Source of the DNA: Paramacrobiotus metropolitanus
Taxonomy: Eukaryota; Tardigrada; Eutardigrada; Parachela; Macrobiotidae
DNA length: 64,000 bases
NCBI RefSeq assembly: GCF_019649055.1
Contig: NW_026570288.1
Span: 248,001-312,000, forward strand
Direction of reading: 5' to 3'
Under the pieces are notes generated by a model. That model worked only from the letters and a program-made list of their open reading frames with translations, was not told the origin of the DNA and made no database searches. Positions 53,486 through 64,000 of this stretch are shown here, piece by piece. The first letter of the stretch is position 1. Each line of letters starts with the position of its first letter. Made by a program: the position numbers and the translations under genes.

Positions 53486-53707
53486 CATTATGGCGGGGGT
53501 AAAGCTGGCGTCTTTAGTCCGCGCGACGCGCGGACTAAACGTTTTGCTGATGCCGTCATATGTCGTGGCAGTTTGTCGGCTGATCAATTCAGCGAAGCTG
53601 TTCGATTAGTGCAACTATCCATGGTTGTGGAACACTTTGCAGACCGAACGGTCACCCGCAGGCCGGCAGACAGAACAATGTGTGCAAGCTTATCCGGTAA
53701 TTTGTGA
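53486..53707 (+). other. Possible exon or gene remnant, uncertain
   Basis: After a CTGGCAG acceptor-like site an open frame of 73 codons (HYGGGKAGVFSPRDARTKRF onward) ends at TGA 53705-53707, inside a MITE. It reads like real protein (FADAVICRG, DQFSEAVRLVQL), but part of it is a perfect 27-base palindrome (53513-53539, arms TTTAGTCCGCGCG), which weakens that reading. No partner exon found. Confidence 0.2.
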
Positions 53708-53830
53708 CGAATTACTACTCTAGCCTCTACAGCGAAATACCTATACAAATTTACGGGTTACGCCAAACTCCATTCTACAACGCGTCATGCCACACTGCCA
53801 GTGTGGCATGACGCGTCGTAGAATGGAGTC
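53676..53830. mobile_element. MITE copy 1, carrying a 63-bp palindrome
   Basis: Shares CAAGCTTATCCGGTAATTT and ACAAATTTACGGGTTACGCC with the MITE at 55,228-55,413. Its right half is replaced by a palindrome: arms 53767-53797 and 53799-53829 with one mismatch, single-base centre, core CATGCCACACTG / CAGTGTGGCATG. Confidence 0.55.
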
Positions 53831-54844
53831 TCTGGTGCAAGGAACGCGAAAAAAATCGTACTGACCTTTAACGCAAAAAAAGTTTTTTTTTAAACTCTCA
53901 AAAGATACTTCTGTTCTTATTACGGTGTATGTTGTCGATGTTAAAGGAAACAGAGAGGAGCGACGCGCTATACATTGTACGGTTATTTTTCTTGATATCA
54001 GTTATCACGTCACAATTGCAAGATATTGCTGCTTCGAATATTTGTTTTAAGCAGTAAAAAGCTTGGAATTTTTAATCAAGTACTATATCGCTTAATTGGG
54101 GAAGTATCTCTGATACAGCACCAGCTGAATACATATTGTTTTGGTTAAGAGTGAAAGCTAAATATTACGATACATCTACAGTACGGGTACATTAAGAAAT
54201 TTCGAAACGATGGCAGTGTCATATTGCATCTTAACTCGTCCCACACTTGCGTGTTAGCTCGACATGGACACCTCCTGTTTGACCTGTAGTCGTTAAAATG
54301 TTGGAAAATGTTTCTGTCTCAGACTGCCAGTTTTCGCAGTTGTTGTCCATAGCGTTCTAGCAGCCGGTTCTTCTGGACTGCAAGCTGGCCATCACGCATA
54401 TAAAAATACACTGATTGCACACACAAAACAGTTTAACAGCCGGTATATTTCATCCAACAGTTCTCGGCATGATTCATGTACAAAATCACATGTCCCTCAA
54501 AACTATCATCTGATCTGAAATGATTTTAAATTGCGCGCGTTCAACTTGTTACAAAACTGCAAAACATGAGTCGTTTTTGCATGCGCATTACGTAATTCGT
54601 GTAAAATATAAAGACTATCGAGACGTTATGCTTATAGATCAATGCAACGAAGTTGTGTAATTAAGGAAATTTCTGTGCGACTGTTCCACCGCTACAGTCA
54701 AGCAGCAACGTATGTGATCTGTAGTCTGTACACTTAGTACAGTAAGCAATCATTGTTAAAGTATCAACTATATTTATATCAAACACAATTGAACCAATCA
54801 CTTACGGGGATATCTCACAAAAAACTATTCCCGATTCAGTGCGG
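53831..54844. other. Intergenic, nothing recognised
   Basis: A/T-rich. No ORF, RNA gene or clear repeat. The promoter of the first lipocalin gene is presumably near the right edge. Confidence 0.4.
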
Positions 54845-56588
54845 ATGGGAAAAATGCCTGCGATAATTTTGCTTGGTGAGGGAAGTTCGGATAAATTGAT
54901 TCACCTACTGTAGAGTTTACGATTACTGAATCATCAGTCGTGATGGTAAATCTGTCTCTATCATGGTAACATTGACATCAACCTTTACTTACAGCCATCG
55001 GGATTTTGGTAACCCAAACAGAAGCCCAGCCGTATGTTGCTTCTCCTTATAATTCATCAGTGTACTATCCTCCACAACCTAATTATGGTCGACCGTGCGG
55101 GTTTCCCAACGTTGTACCACCACCAGCAGAAAGGCTCAGACCGGAAAACGTAAGCTACAAGATTTCCCGCCTACCAGGTTATGGCTGTATATTTTCGTGT
55201 GAATAAAGTATACTTGTTCTCAGTTGAATGAACAATATACACGTACAAGCTTGTCCGGTAATTTCTGCCGGTTCAAAACAGCGAGATACACAAATTTGCG
55301 TGTTACGCCAAACGTAGTGTAGTGGCAATCGCTATAGCGCAAATTCCGCGCTAAATGTGTACTATCTGTACCTTTACGACAGAAATTACCGGAAAAGCTT
55401 GTACATCGTTCATTACAGCTAATAGGGTTGAATATGAACATTTGATTTTATAATGCTGTTATTATTCACGGCACTTAATTTGTTAGCTTTGTTTATACTT
55501 CCTTTTATATGAATTATTCTTTTGCCTTCGCGAGGCTGTTGTACACTGTTGTTCTCTTTGGTGCACACAATCGTACGCAACGTTTTCCGCAGACTTTGTT
55601 ACAGCAGTCTTAAAATTTTGTAATTTTTTGTTCCTTATATTTGCCCAGTTGCACGGATTATGGTACAGCTACCGGTCCATGGTTTCACCGGTCCCGCACA
55701 CGACCATCAACGAAAAATTTTACGTGCACAAAATCAAATCGACCGTGGTGCCGCTGACCGATATCCCGGCGGAATACCAGTGGAGGGTGGCATCGCAGTA
55801 TCACTGTGAGCCGACAAGTCCTACATGCAACTGCTCGTATTGGTTCTGGGTGGGCAGCGTCGGGCAGGATGCCGGTCAACGAGGAGATCTGTCCTTGTCA
55901 AGGGCCGACTACAACGCAAGTAAGTCTAAATTATTCTGTTTATTAAGAAGAACATGATAGGTAGTTATAGTACTAGCCACGCCTGTCGATGGAGACAGTA
56001 GCGAGAAAGGTCAAAATTTTTCATTGCATCACAGTGACACTGTTACGTACTGTATACTAGGATAGTACGTGTTAGGTGTTCACGTGAAGGGTAGAAGCGT
56101 TGATAAAAACAATCAAACTGCCTTTAAAAAATAACACCCTATATCCCTATATCTCTAAATTGGAATTCCTGGCGAATTTCTTACGTAGACGGAAGGCCCC
56201 GCCGACGGTCTACGTACGAGTAATGATCTACAGTATATTTGTAGCTCCCTGGAATACCGTAGTGGTTGCTGCCGATTACAACAAGTATTTCATCGAATAC
56301 GGCTGCACTGACCCCAACTTTGCTACCGGGATTTGTGGACGTCCTTTAATAACCATCAACACAAGAATTCGGCCGAGCAAGTTTTCCGCTTACGACCGAC
56401 AGGAGCTTGATCGCATCTTTAACGCTGTCTTCGCCCGGTACTGCATCACTGCGGACGCTATTGGACTGCAGACGTACGATGACGCCAAACCTGACTGCGA
56501 CATTCCCGAACCAGCGGGATGTGTTGCTGTGACCATAGACACTTTGGCCTTGCTTAATGAGCCGATATACCCGAACAGACAATACTGA
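54845..56588 (+). CDS. Secreted lipocalin 1
   Basis: Four exons: 54845-54875, 54995-55149, 55649-55919, 56245-56588 (267 codons with stop). Signal peptide MGKMPAIILLAIGILVTQTEA. The three lipocalin signature regions are present: G-x-W (LHGLWYSYRS), the second motif VVVAADYNKYFIEYGC, and the third with Arg (ITINTRIRPSKFSAYD) followed by a C-terminal helix. Several Cys suggest disulfides (CEPTSPTCNC, GCTDPNFATGICG). Lipocalins carry small hydrophobic ligands outside cells. Intron 2 contains a MITE. Intron phases 0 then 1 around the barrel match the neighbour, so the two arose by tandem duplication. Confidence 0.85.
55228..55413. mobile_element. MITE copy 2 inside a lipocalin intron
   Basis: Inverted ends of about 35 bases: ATGAAC..GTACAAGCTTGTCCGGTAATT on the left and AATTACCGGAAAAGCTTGTAC..GTTCAT on the right, with a 6-base insertion in the left arm. 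About 185 bases, no ORF. Internal TGCGTGTTACGCCAAAC is shared with copy 1. Confidence 0.65.
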
Positions 56589-57169
56589 AAACTCTGAAAT
56601 GTTGCGAATTCTGTGTGCGTATGAACTGTCCTTACATAACTGTTCTTGCCATTCAAAAGTTTGTAAACTAGAAATGTTGTAATTCTTCCTGGTTTGGATG
56701 TGATAGTCCTTTTTTATTGCTCTCCGTCTTATATCATGACAGTCGTTTTTTATCGCTCTTCGTTTTATATGTTGAGGAACATTTTGAAAAGATGGCGAAG
56801 CTGGAGATGATGCAGCAAGGTTCGCCGTTGAAGCGCCACTGAAATAAAATATTTACAACGATTCGTATTATTATGGAATACAAACGGCAGATATTTGAAA
56901 GTCTTGCAGCGCCAGCACTTTTCTTAACCGGTCTCTGGCGAATAAATATTGACGAAAAACAGAGTAACAATTGAGGTACCTGGGTCTGAACACATCTCGT
57001 GATGCAATCCAAACAAACATGCTTTATTTTCCTGACCAGTTTAGGCGACCTAGGGCATCATTACGTACAGCACCACTTGGTAAAAAACCGCTACTTAAGC
57101 CCATGCATTCGGCGCGCGTTTGTGGTCACGCTAGCAAAAAAGCCAAGCATATCGCGTATCAATGGTAAC
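56589..57169. other. Intergenic between the two lipocalin genes
   Basis: No gene seen. Around 56,700-56,770 the phrase TTTTT(T)ATYGCTC..CGTYTTATAT occurs twice in tandem. Otherwise A/T-rich. Confidence 0.4.
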
Positions 57170-58270
57170 ATGGATAAAAAATATCCGATACTGATCACTG
57201 GAACACTGTTATTTTATTGTAATGTGGTATTAGGCCAGTATCAAAATGCACCCAACTGCCGCGTGCCGATGGTGCCACCGGCTGTTTCCATTGATCCATC
57301 GCAGGTACAGTATATCACTAAATTTCTCTTCTTAAAATATAAATATTTTAAACATTCCAAAATTTAAAAATAGTTTTTGCCAGGCTGCAGGAGTTTGGTA
57401 CGAATATTCCGCATACACTCCGGGAATAATCGATTACAACTGTATTAACGTCTTCACCCCACTGGGCGCCCAGAATGGAATGTCCGCCCCGTACAATTGG
57501 ACCATTTCGTTCCTCATGAAGACACCAAATCCAATATGCGTTGGTATCTGCCTTGTGGCCAATGTAACTGCCGATGGGAAGGAAGCGGCTGCTGCTTGGT
57601 TTCCTGATTTTACCGGAAGTGGGGCGTTACCTTCCAGAAGTAAGCAAGCTGTTCATCAGTAAATCTGAAAATTATACCTGGCCACTCTATCAAAAAGCAA
57701 TTTAAACTAACACTGATGCCATTAAGAAAAGTTGAGAACTTTTAATTAAGAGCGCTTTCTTCACTCATAAGAGTAATTAAAAAGCAAAATCTGAATTTCC
57801 TACTACAATGTGTACCGCCAAAATGAACTCGGCGTTTTGTGAGGCGTGACAGACATTCTGTTGTAGGTGATATACAGTATTACATACTGTATACGGACTA
57901 CCACCTGCTGGAAGTAGCCTACCGTTGTTCGCAACCCAGTAACGCACAATTCTGCGATGCACCATACTTCTGGGTGAACGTACGCGTACGTCCGCCGACT
58001 CTGGACCAGGCCACACTCAATTACATCCAACGCACTGTCGACAATGTCTTGGCGCCGTTCTGCTTCGCCAACAGCAACATGACGGTAACCGGCTGGGACA
58101 GCACCCTACCCGACTGTCAACCTCCACTGTCGGCGGATTGTGCGGCGTTGATGCAGTCTACAAGGCAGAGCTCATCGTTTGCCGCTACCGGAAATCGAAT
58201 GATGGACGCTATGCTGAAGATGCGCGGTCAGGGATTTGCACCGGGTGGTATTGGCTGGCCCCCGGCTTAA
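57170..58270 (+). CDS. Secreted lipocalin 2
   Basis: Three exons: 57170-57304, 57384-57639, 57867-58270 (265 codons with stop). Signal peptide in MDKKYPILITGTLLFYCNVV. Lipocalin motifs: G-x-W (AAGVWYEYSAY), ILYTDYHLLEVAYRC, and VNVRVRPPTLDQATL followed by a helix. It lacks the intron that splits the signal peptide of lipocalin 1 but keeps the other two intron phases (0 and 1). The C-terminus is longer and ends in a Gly/Met-rich tail (MLKMRGQGFAPGGIGW). AATAAA at 58424-58429. Ligand unknown. Confidence 0.85.
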
Positions 58271-59029
58271 CCCTGTTTCGCGTTAAGGATATGTGCCACA
58301 GTGCCATCGAGTAGCCAGTTGAAAAATCGCAATGGTATAGGCCGTAAAGCGCAATTTATTTCATTAAAAGCTTGTCCTTTTTAATTTTTTTTCGATGAAA
58401 GCTTGCACAATCAGTACCAACACAATAAAGTTAATCGGCGTATTACTGGATATTGTAATTTCGCCACACTGAATTAAATATTCGCATGGCATTCGGTAGT
58501 TGCGCCTGTCACGTAGGGCACGTAAATGCGCGTTCATATACAGGTACCTAATTTGCCGTGTTTCTGGAGTTTCTTATTTTTATGTGCGAGTTCAAGAAAA
58601 TGATTGTGCGTGTACAAACCCAGTGCTCCTTCAAAATTTTGTTGATTTTCTAATACCGTAATATGATGCTGACTTTACTGGGTACATTTGCCGAACCGGT
58701 GCCACAGGTTTTTAGCTAGGTAGATCTCGTGAGTCAGAATCGTTCATTTGCACTTATTCAGAACAACCTGTTATCCATAGAAGTACTGTTACCCTAGAGT
58801 AGCATATCTTTGTCGCGGTATAATGTTAGTATCATGGGTGGGCGGATATCAATTTACAAGTTGCCATTTTATTTTATATTGGTACAATACAATTTTCAAC
58901 CCATATGTCGTTATCAGTCATCCCAAACCGATCTTTGCAGTAATGTTTTTGTGTTCACGTTTTTTATTTTCTCTCTTGTCATTACAGTAGTTGCTGAAAT
59001 TGTCTGGTTGGGCTTTTAAGTCTTCTGCA
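58271..59029. other. Intergenic, 3' regions of two convergent genes
   Basis: Contains the polyadenylation signal of lipocalin 2 (58424-58429). No further gene seen; the PAN protein gene ends at 59,030 on the other strand. Confidence 0.4.
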
Positions 59030-60095
59030 TTAAATAAGACACTGCACTTTCGGGGCATATTTCACATTTTCAAAATACAGAGAATTCCATTTCGGTCCCA
59101 GCGATGTACGGGCCGGCACGCAGGTGGCCTCCTTCCCCAGGGGCTTGGTAAACTGCTTCAGCACACACCACGAACCGGCATTGGCGGCCATGCTGCCGCC
59201 GAACAGAACACCGTTGCAGCCGGTATGCAGTTTGCAGGCCTGCTCGCACTTATCCTCCCCGATGGTGAAGGGTCCATTGTAGATGGTCATGGACTTCTTA
59301 ACGCCCTGAGTGACCGGCTGCAGATTGCCGACGATGGGCTCCACCTCCACCTGGTGAACGGGGGTGTACGCCGGGCTGTCGACGTTGGAGATGGTCACCA
59401 TGTACGGTCGGTTGCGGTCTTGAAGATAAGCCACGGTCGGGCCGCATTTGGCGCCCTTCTCCACGATGGCGCAGGTGTCGCGGTTAACGCCTTCGTTGTA
59501 ATCGTACACAGCGGCTTGGCAGTTGGGATTGGAGGTGCAGCGCTTAATGCAGGCTTGTTTATTGTCGTTGCCGGAGAATTTTATCGGAGGGTTGCACACC
59601 ATGGTGAAGCCGTTTAGCTCGAATAGGGCTAAAAAAGGTTTAATATTGTAGTTTTTATTGTATTTTGTGGTTGAGGATCATGAGCTTACCTTGTGCGCTA
59701 ATTGCACAGCCGAGGAGAAGCAACGCATCTGCCGAAACGATGTAGAATTTTTACAAACTCAACCGAAAATTTAAACACTAGCTAAACTTTAAAGTCATTA
59801 TTACGAAAAATTGGTAACCATATAAGAATCGGCAAAAATGTAAAACATGAAAATTTGTGCCACAACAGTTCTTTTTTTCAAATTAATTCTAATTAACTGT
59901 TACTGCCATTGTAGTTAATGTATATTCTGATCTGGTGCTGTTATACAATTAATTTTAATATAAAAGTTTTTATTAAGTAGGTTACGAGGTCAAATAAAAG
60001 CTAATCCGTAATTATCCGTGATTATTAGAAAAAAAACTGCCTTTTTTAAGTAAATAGCACGCATACAAAGGCCACTTACCAATATAGCCAGCCAT
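59030..60095 (-). CDS. Secreted protein with two PAN/Apple domains
   Basis: Three exons (60095-60080, 59728-59690, 59628-59030) give 217 residues. The first two supply the signal peptide (MAGYIDALLLLGCAISAQ); each exon join keeps phase. The body has two PAN/Apple-like units: FTMVCNPPIKF..ACIKRCTSNPNCQAAVYD..CAIVEKGAKC and MTIYNGPFTIGEDKCEQACK..GCNGVLFGG..CVLKQF..ATC, each with the Cys spacing of that fold. PAN domains bind proteins or sugars outside cells. The third exon is noticeably more GC-rich and C-biased at third positions than nearby genes, which may mean high expression. It is convergent with the lipocalin genes. Confidence 0.85.
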
Positions 60096-61154
60096 GTTGA
60101 TCCAACGCAAAGCGTTACCGGGAAAGAAGCAAAACTGATAACTGCCGACGGAAAAAATTAGCTACAATCATCATCCTGTGGTTCAGATCGTTTAAGTACG
60201 CTAATTACCGGCACCATAACTAAAAATGCGCAGCTGCAAGCTAAATTCTTGCGGTTTACTTTTAAATAAATTCTGGTTTTTGGCAGCAGCGGACTGCATT
60301 CTATAAAATTGTTTACTACCACCGAAGTAGCCTTCATCGTGCAAGAGGCAACAATATACTTGCAAATCAAGTAGCAAAAGTATATCTGCTCCAGTGATCT
60401 GATTAATTGATAGGAGAAGCTCCCGGCAGGAATTGTACAGTAATAAATTTTGCCTAAAGTAAAGCATTCTACTTGTAGACTTAGACAAACCACGTTTTAC
60501 AGACGCGACTAATTGCATTTGTTTGCTCTCTTTCTCGCAAAGCGGTCCGGTAATTAAGGAAGTGACTAAGTGTGGTCTAGCAAACAGATATAAAATAAAT
60601 TTTGATTTAAATTTTACATCACATACAAAGTGTACATGTATTTTAAATTTTAGCAGGTTGCGTGGTAGTTAATTAAAATATGCCAGTGTTACTGTATATG
60701 CGCAAATGCCAAGCAAAAATTTCAACAATCGAATTTTATTTAAAACAACGTATGTTTACATAACAACGATAGCGAAATAAAATTTGGTAATGAGTTATAA
60801 AATATTCTCTCATAAAATTTTAAGTAAGTTATGCGAAGATCATAATAGAAATTAAGAGCTGGGTAGCACAAAATGTACTCGTAAATGTTATCGCATATAT
60901 GTTTATGTTATTGCTTGCCCTATGTTCAGTTGTAAAATACAAAATGCGGCAAACGAAATATATATGTATACAAAAAGTACTCTTAGTCCCACATTGGATA
61001 ACTTTATTAACGACTGCTCGTACCTACTAAAATAGATATTTTACACTACGAATATTTTGTACATAGTGAGCCTAAGAACGACAACATCTGATTTTCATTA
61101 CTTTTAACTAAAGTGAGCAGAGGTGCAATACTACAGTATATTCAGCCAATTCGT
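60096..61154. other. Intergenic, nothing recognised
   Basis: Strongly A/T-rich. Two overlapping minus ORFs near 60,160-60,520 have no motif or splice context and are not supported. Confidence 0.4.
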
Positions 61155-64000
61155 TTATCTTAAGACCATCGTTTGTCCTGTTAACCAATAAGTATCCACA
61201 AGTCCTTTGCCCTGAAACACGTTTCTCGTATTACAATCAATAATTATTGGTTTTACAGTTATATTCACCAAGATATCATGCGTTTAATGCTGTACCTTGA
61301 CATTGATTAGCCCTCTCGGCTCCAGGCAAAATTGTCCTGAATTGTCCAACAATGTTTTTGTACTGCTGCTGATATGGATCTTTGACGCTGCAGAAGACAT
61401 TTTTTAATAACAGTAAAATAAAACTTTTTGGAATTTATTGTACCATCGCCATGGCTTTCCATTCGACTGGCAGTATTCATGGTATCACCGAATCTGTGCA
61501 CGAAGATCATTAATAAAAATATTCCAGAAACAGTTACATCTCGATTTACGAGATTTAACTAACAAGCAATAGCGAGGCATTCGAATCCCCACAAATCCGG
61601 CTGCAATCGGTCCCGTGTGGATACCAATCCTGATTGGTAGGAAGGTTTTGAAATTGCCAGGTGTATTGCTGTTCAAGATATGCAGACTCATGGCTGCTAT
61701 CTCGAAACCGTGCTGGTCGTTGTTGCGAAGCGGTAAACCACTAGCCACCTATTAAGGACACAAGTTCTCTTCAACGTGGTTTGTACATACTGTATTTCTG
61801 GCTTACGTACCACATAGCCATCTTTGATAGTCTCCACTTTGTATACGTCAAAGCCAGCCACTTGCAGATCGAGGAAATTGTACAACTCATTGAGAAACGC
61901 ACAAACCTCCACTGGCTGCTTGGATCGGCAAAGATCATCGAAGCCTACCATGCTGCTGAAACAAATGGTGGCCGAATCGAAGGTCTCGGCAGGAGGAATG
62001 CGCTGGTCTCTCATTCGAGCAATGAATGGTCTAAAATATTATAAGCATAAACGTTAGCACTTTCCAAATCAGGTACTTCTCTGATTGCTCATTATGCAAC
62101 GTACTTTGGTATGATTTCGGCTAAAAGATCATCGACTCTCCGTCGCTCGGATAACAGTTCCACGGTGCGTCGCGCCACGATATCCTCCAGATTTTCCGCG
62201 TGTCTTTGTAGTCCATGAAGGAGATTATCAACGACGGTGCCTTTGGGTCGAAATCGTTCGAGTTTCTGGTAGAGTGCTTTGATTGTTGGCCGCTCCAAAG
62301 GGTTGTCCCGGAAGCACAACTTGAGTGTCTCCCGCACATCGGAAAGAAACATTTTGTTGTTGATTTTGAACATATCTAAAATTATCAGGTCGTTACACAC
62401 TTCACATAATAGGCTTGCAAATAAATGCTAAGTAGTATTTGTAATATTATTTACCCAGAAACAGTTCCTCGCCAGATTCCAGATGCTTTCCTCGGAGAAT
62501 CTCCAGAATGACTTTGCCCAAGCAATATATGTCGTCCGGTTTGGAAACAAAAGCCACACTCCCAATTTTGCTGGTCTTCGTGCACTGGTTGATCAGTAAA
62601 ATCGATGTGACGTCACATAGCTTAGCCGTAAAGCGGTTATCCAAGATAACCGTAGCGGTTGATAAACTGCCATGTGCTTCGACATTCGAATTAAGGTGAA
62701 TATATCGCAATCCCTGCAAGTTGTATGTATAATGCAGGGAATTAGGATTCTGCTAAAGATAATAATGGTTTATGTTCGACATACCAGGATGACATTGTAC
62801 ATGAAGTGCACTTTAATCGATTCTTCCGACATGACGGCATCGTTGGAAAACGCACTCCGGAGGCTCCCTCTGCCTCCTTCCCAAATGATGCAAAACAGGT
62901 GACTTTGGCTCGCTAATCCGCGAAACTGGCCAACATTGTCATGGCGCATATCTCGGAGCTGCAATTATTGATTTAACGTATATTAAAATGTTTAGTTTCT
63001 GGTTACAATGATTGCTGTTCTGCATTGCTATTTTTCGGAAATCTGCCCAACCAGCTGCTCTATTGCGATTACACATAGAAACATTTTAAGTATCGTAAAG
63101 TGTCGCTTTATAAAGAGCCTATAAATAACATAACAACGATAGCCTGACCATAACCCTATTTTTAATGACGTTGATCACCTGTCTGAGGATCTTCAACGTG
63201 GGATTATTGAACTCAGCGGTGGGATCCAGAGCTTCAACGGTTTCCATCCGTACGAGCACTCTGTCACCGAGATACAGCGCCAACTGTAAAGATTCTTTGG
63301 GATCTGCTACCAGCATATCGGTTGGCAGTAAAACACTGTCATAAGCAAGCTTCCACCATTTCCCTTCGTTCCGCACAGAAATCCATTTCCTATAAGAAAG
63401 ATCACGATCATTGCATTAAATGTAACTGTGTACGCCATCCAGCTAGGTTGCAACAGATCGGTACATAAAAGTAATGGATGCCGCCACAATGCAAAAGCAT
63501 CCAAGGAGACCACCGCAAATGGAGCCAATGATCGTTGGCAGCAAATCTATAACCGGAAAGATTCGTTTCTTAGAATAATCGGGTAAATGTTTCTACGCTC
63601 GATCGATCTACTGTGAGAATCTACCTTGACTTTGAAGGCAGCGATCGCGCAGGAAGCCGCATTTAGGTTGATTCAGGGGCGGACCAGTTGGATCGAACCA
63701 TTGATCGGCCAGCGCGGATGTTTTGGAAAAATTCTGCGCTACGGGATCATAGAACCATGCCGGCTGTGTAAAAACACAGAATTTTATAACGTAATATATG
63801 CAAATGTAATGCTCGCAAAAAATATACTGTACCTCAAAATTGCGGCTTGTTACGTTAAGCTTCAAGAAGATCGTATTGGCTAGTCGCATTCCATTGGACG
63901 CTATGACAACGCGACGGAGATCACTTGGGAATTCCCGGTTGATGACTGCGTCGTGGAACTGCTGGCTTGTTAAGTTTTCCAGCGGGACCGTACTGCTGTT
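61155..64000 (-). CDS. Receptor guanylyl cyclase, copy C (5' part outside window)
   Basis: Third member of the family. The window starts within the ligand domain ([19 protein letters not shown] near 63,900), then a transmembrane helix near 63,540-63,440 ([20 protein letters not shown]), kinase-homology domain ([22 protein letters not shown]), linker coiled coil ([20 protein letters not shown]) and cyclase domain: [34 protein letters not shown] and [17 protein letters not shown]. The exon [16 protein letters not shown] and the last exon 61211-61155 ([18 protein letters not shown]) close it. Guanine-recognition residues (Glu in KVET, Cys in PRYCL) are kept. The first metal Asp is Ser as in copies A and B. 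It is more diverged from A and B than they are from each other. Confidence 0.85.

Noticed and set aside
58991-59617. 208-codon plus ORF
   Set aside because: Exactly opposite the PAN-domain exon, which has Cys pattern, signal exon and splice phase in its favour.
1-64000. tRNA, rRNA, CRISPR array or bacterial operon features
   Set aside because: None seen; the intron-rich animal genes rule out a prokaryotic reading.

Overview
Kind of organism. The window is eukaryotic and animal. Genes are split by many short introns with normal GT..AG borders, and they encode receptor guanylyl cyclases, C-type lectin domains, lipocalins and PAN/Apple domains. An invertebrate is clear. A tardigrade or another small ecdysozoan is my guess from the expanded guanylyl cyclases and many small secreted proteins, but nothing here proves it.

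Positions 1 to about 19,700 are one GC-rich block read on the minus strand. It looks like most of a giant Ty3/gypsy-type LTR retroelement. In transcription order it holds a bZIP-site-rich leader, a 1218-codon coiled-coil ORF upstream of gag, gag with a CCHC knuckle, a protease ORF, reverse transcriptase, RNase H, and the first part of an integrase H2C2 domain. Where the integrase core should follow there are instead three long extra ORFs (996, 356 and more than 1168 codons) made of repeated helical modules and disordered linkers. Gag and the protease ORF are joined by a textbook -1 frameshift signal (slippery heptamer GGGAAAC, 6-nt spacer, bulged stem). The pol reading frame is broken at homopolymer runs. 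The 3' end lies outside the window.

Positions 19,700-27,000 hold no convincing gene. They carry several non-autonomous mobile elements (hAT-like, foldback, pogo-like with TA target site) and an 81-bp tandem satellite rich in AGGTCA half-sites.

Positions 27,018-37,774 hold two tandem minus-strand receptor guanylyl cyclase genes. A third enters from the right end (61,155-64,000). All three lack the first metal-binding Asp of the cyclase motif (FSSMVGF instead of FSDIVGF) but keep the other catalytic and guanine-recognition motifs. The second gene has no visible first exon.

Positions 39,931-60,095 hold a run of genes for secreted proteins: a CUB/LDLa-like/6x C-type lectin protein, two small proteins that look like dynein light chain LC8 behind a signal peptide, a Gln/Gly-repeat protein, two tandem lipocalins, and (minus strand) a two-domain PAN/Apple protein. 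A MITE family with two copies and a 63-bp palindrome lie between or inside them. Exon borders were placed by eye from splice signals and reading phase; coding lengths sum to whole codons for every gene where all exons were placed.
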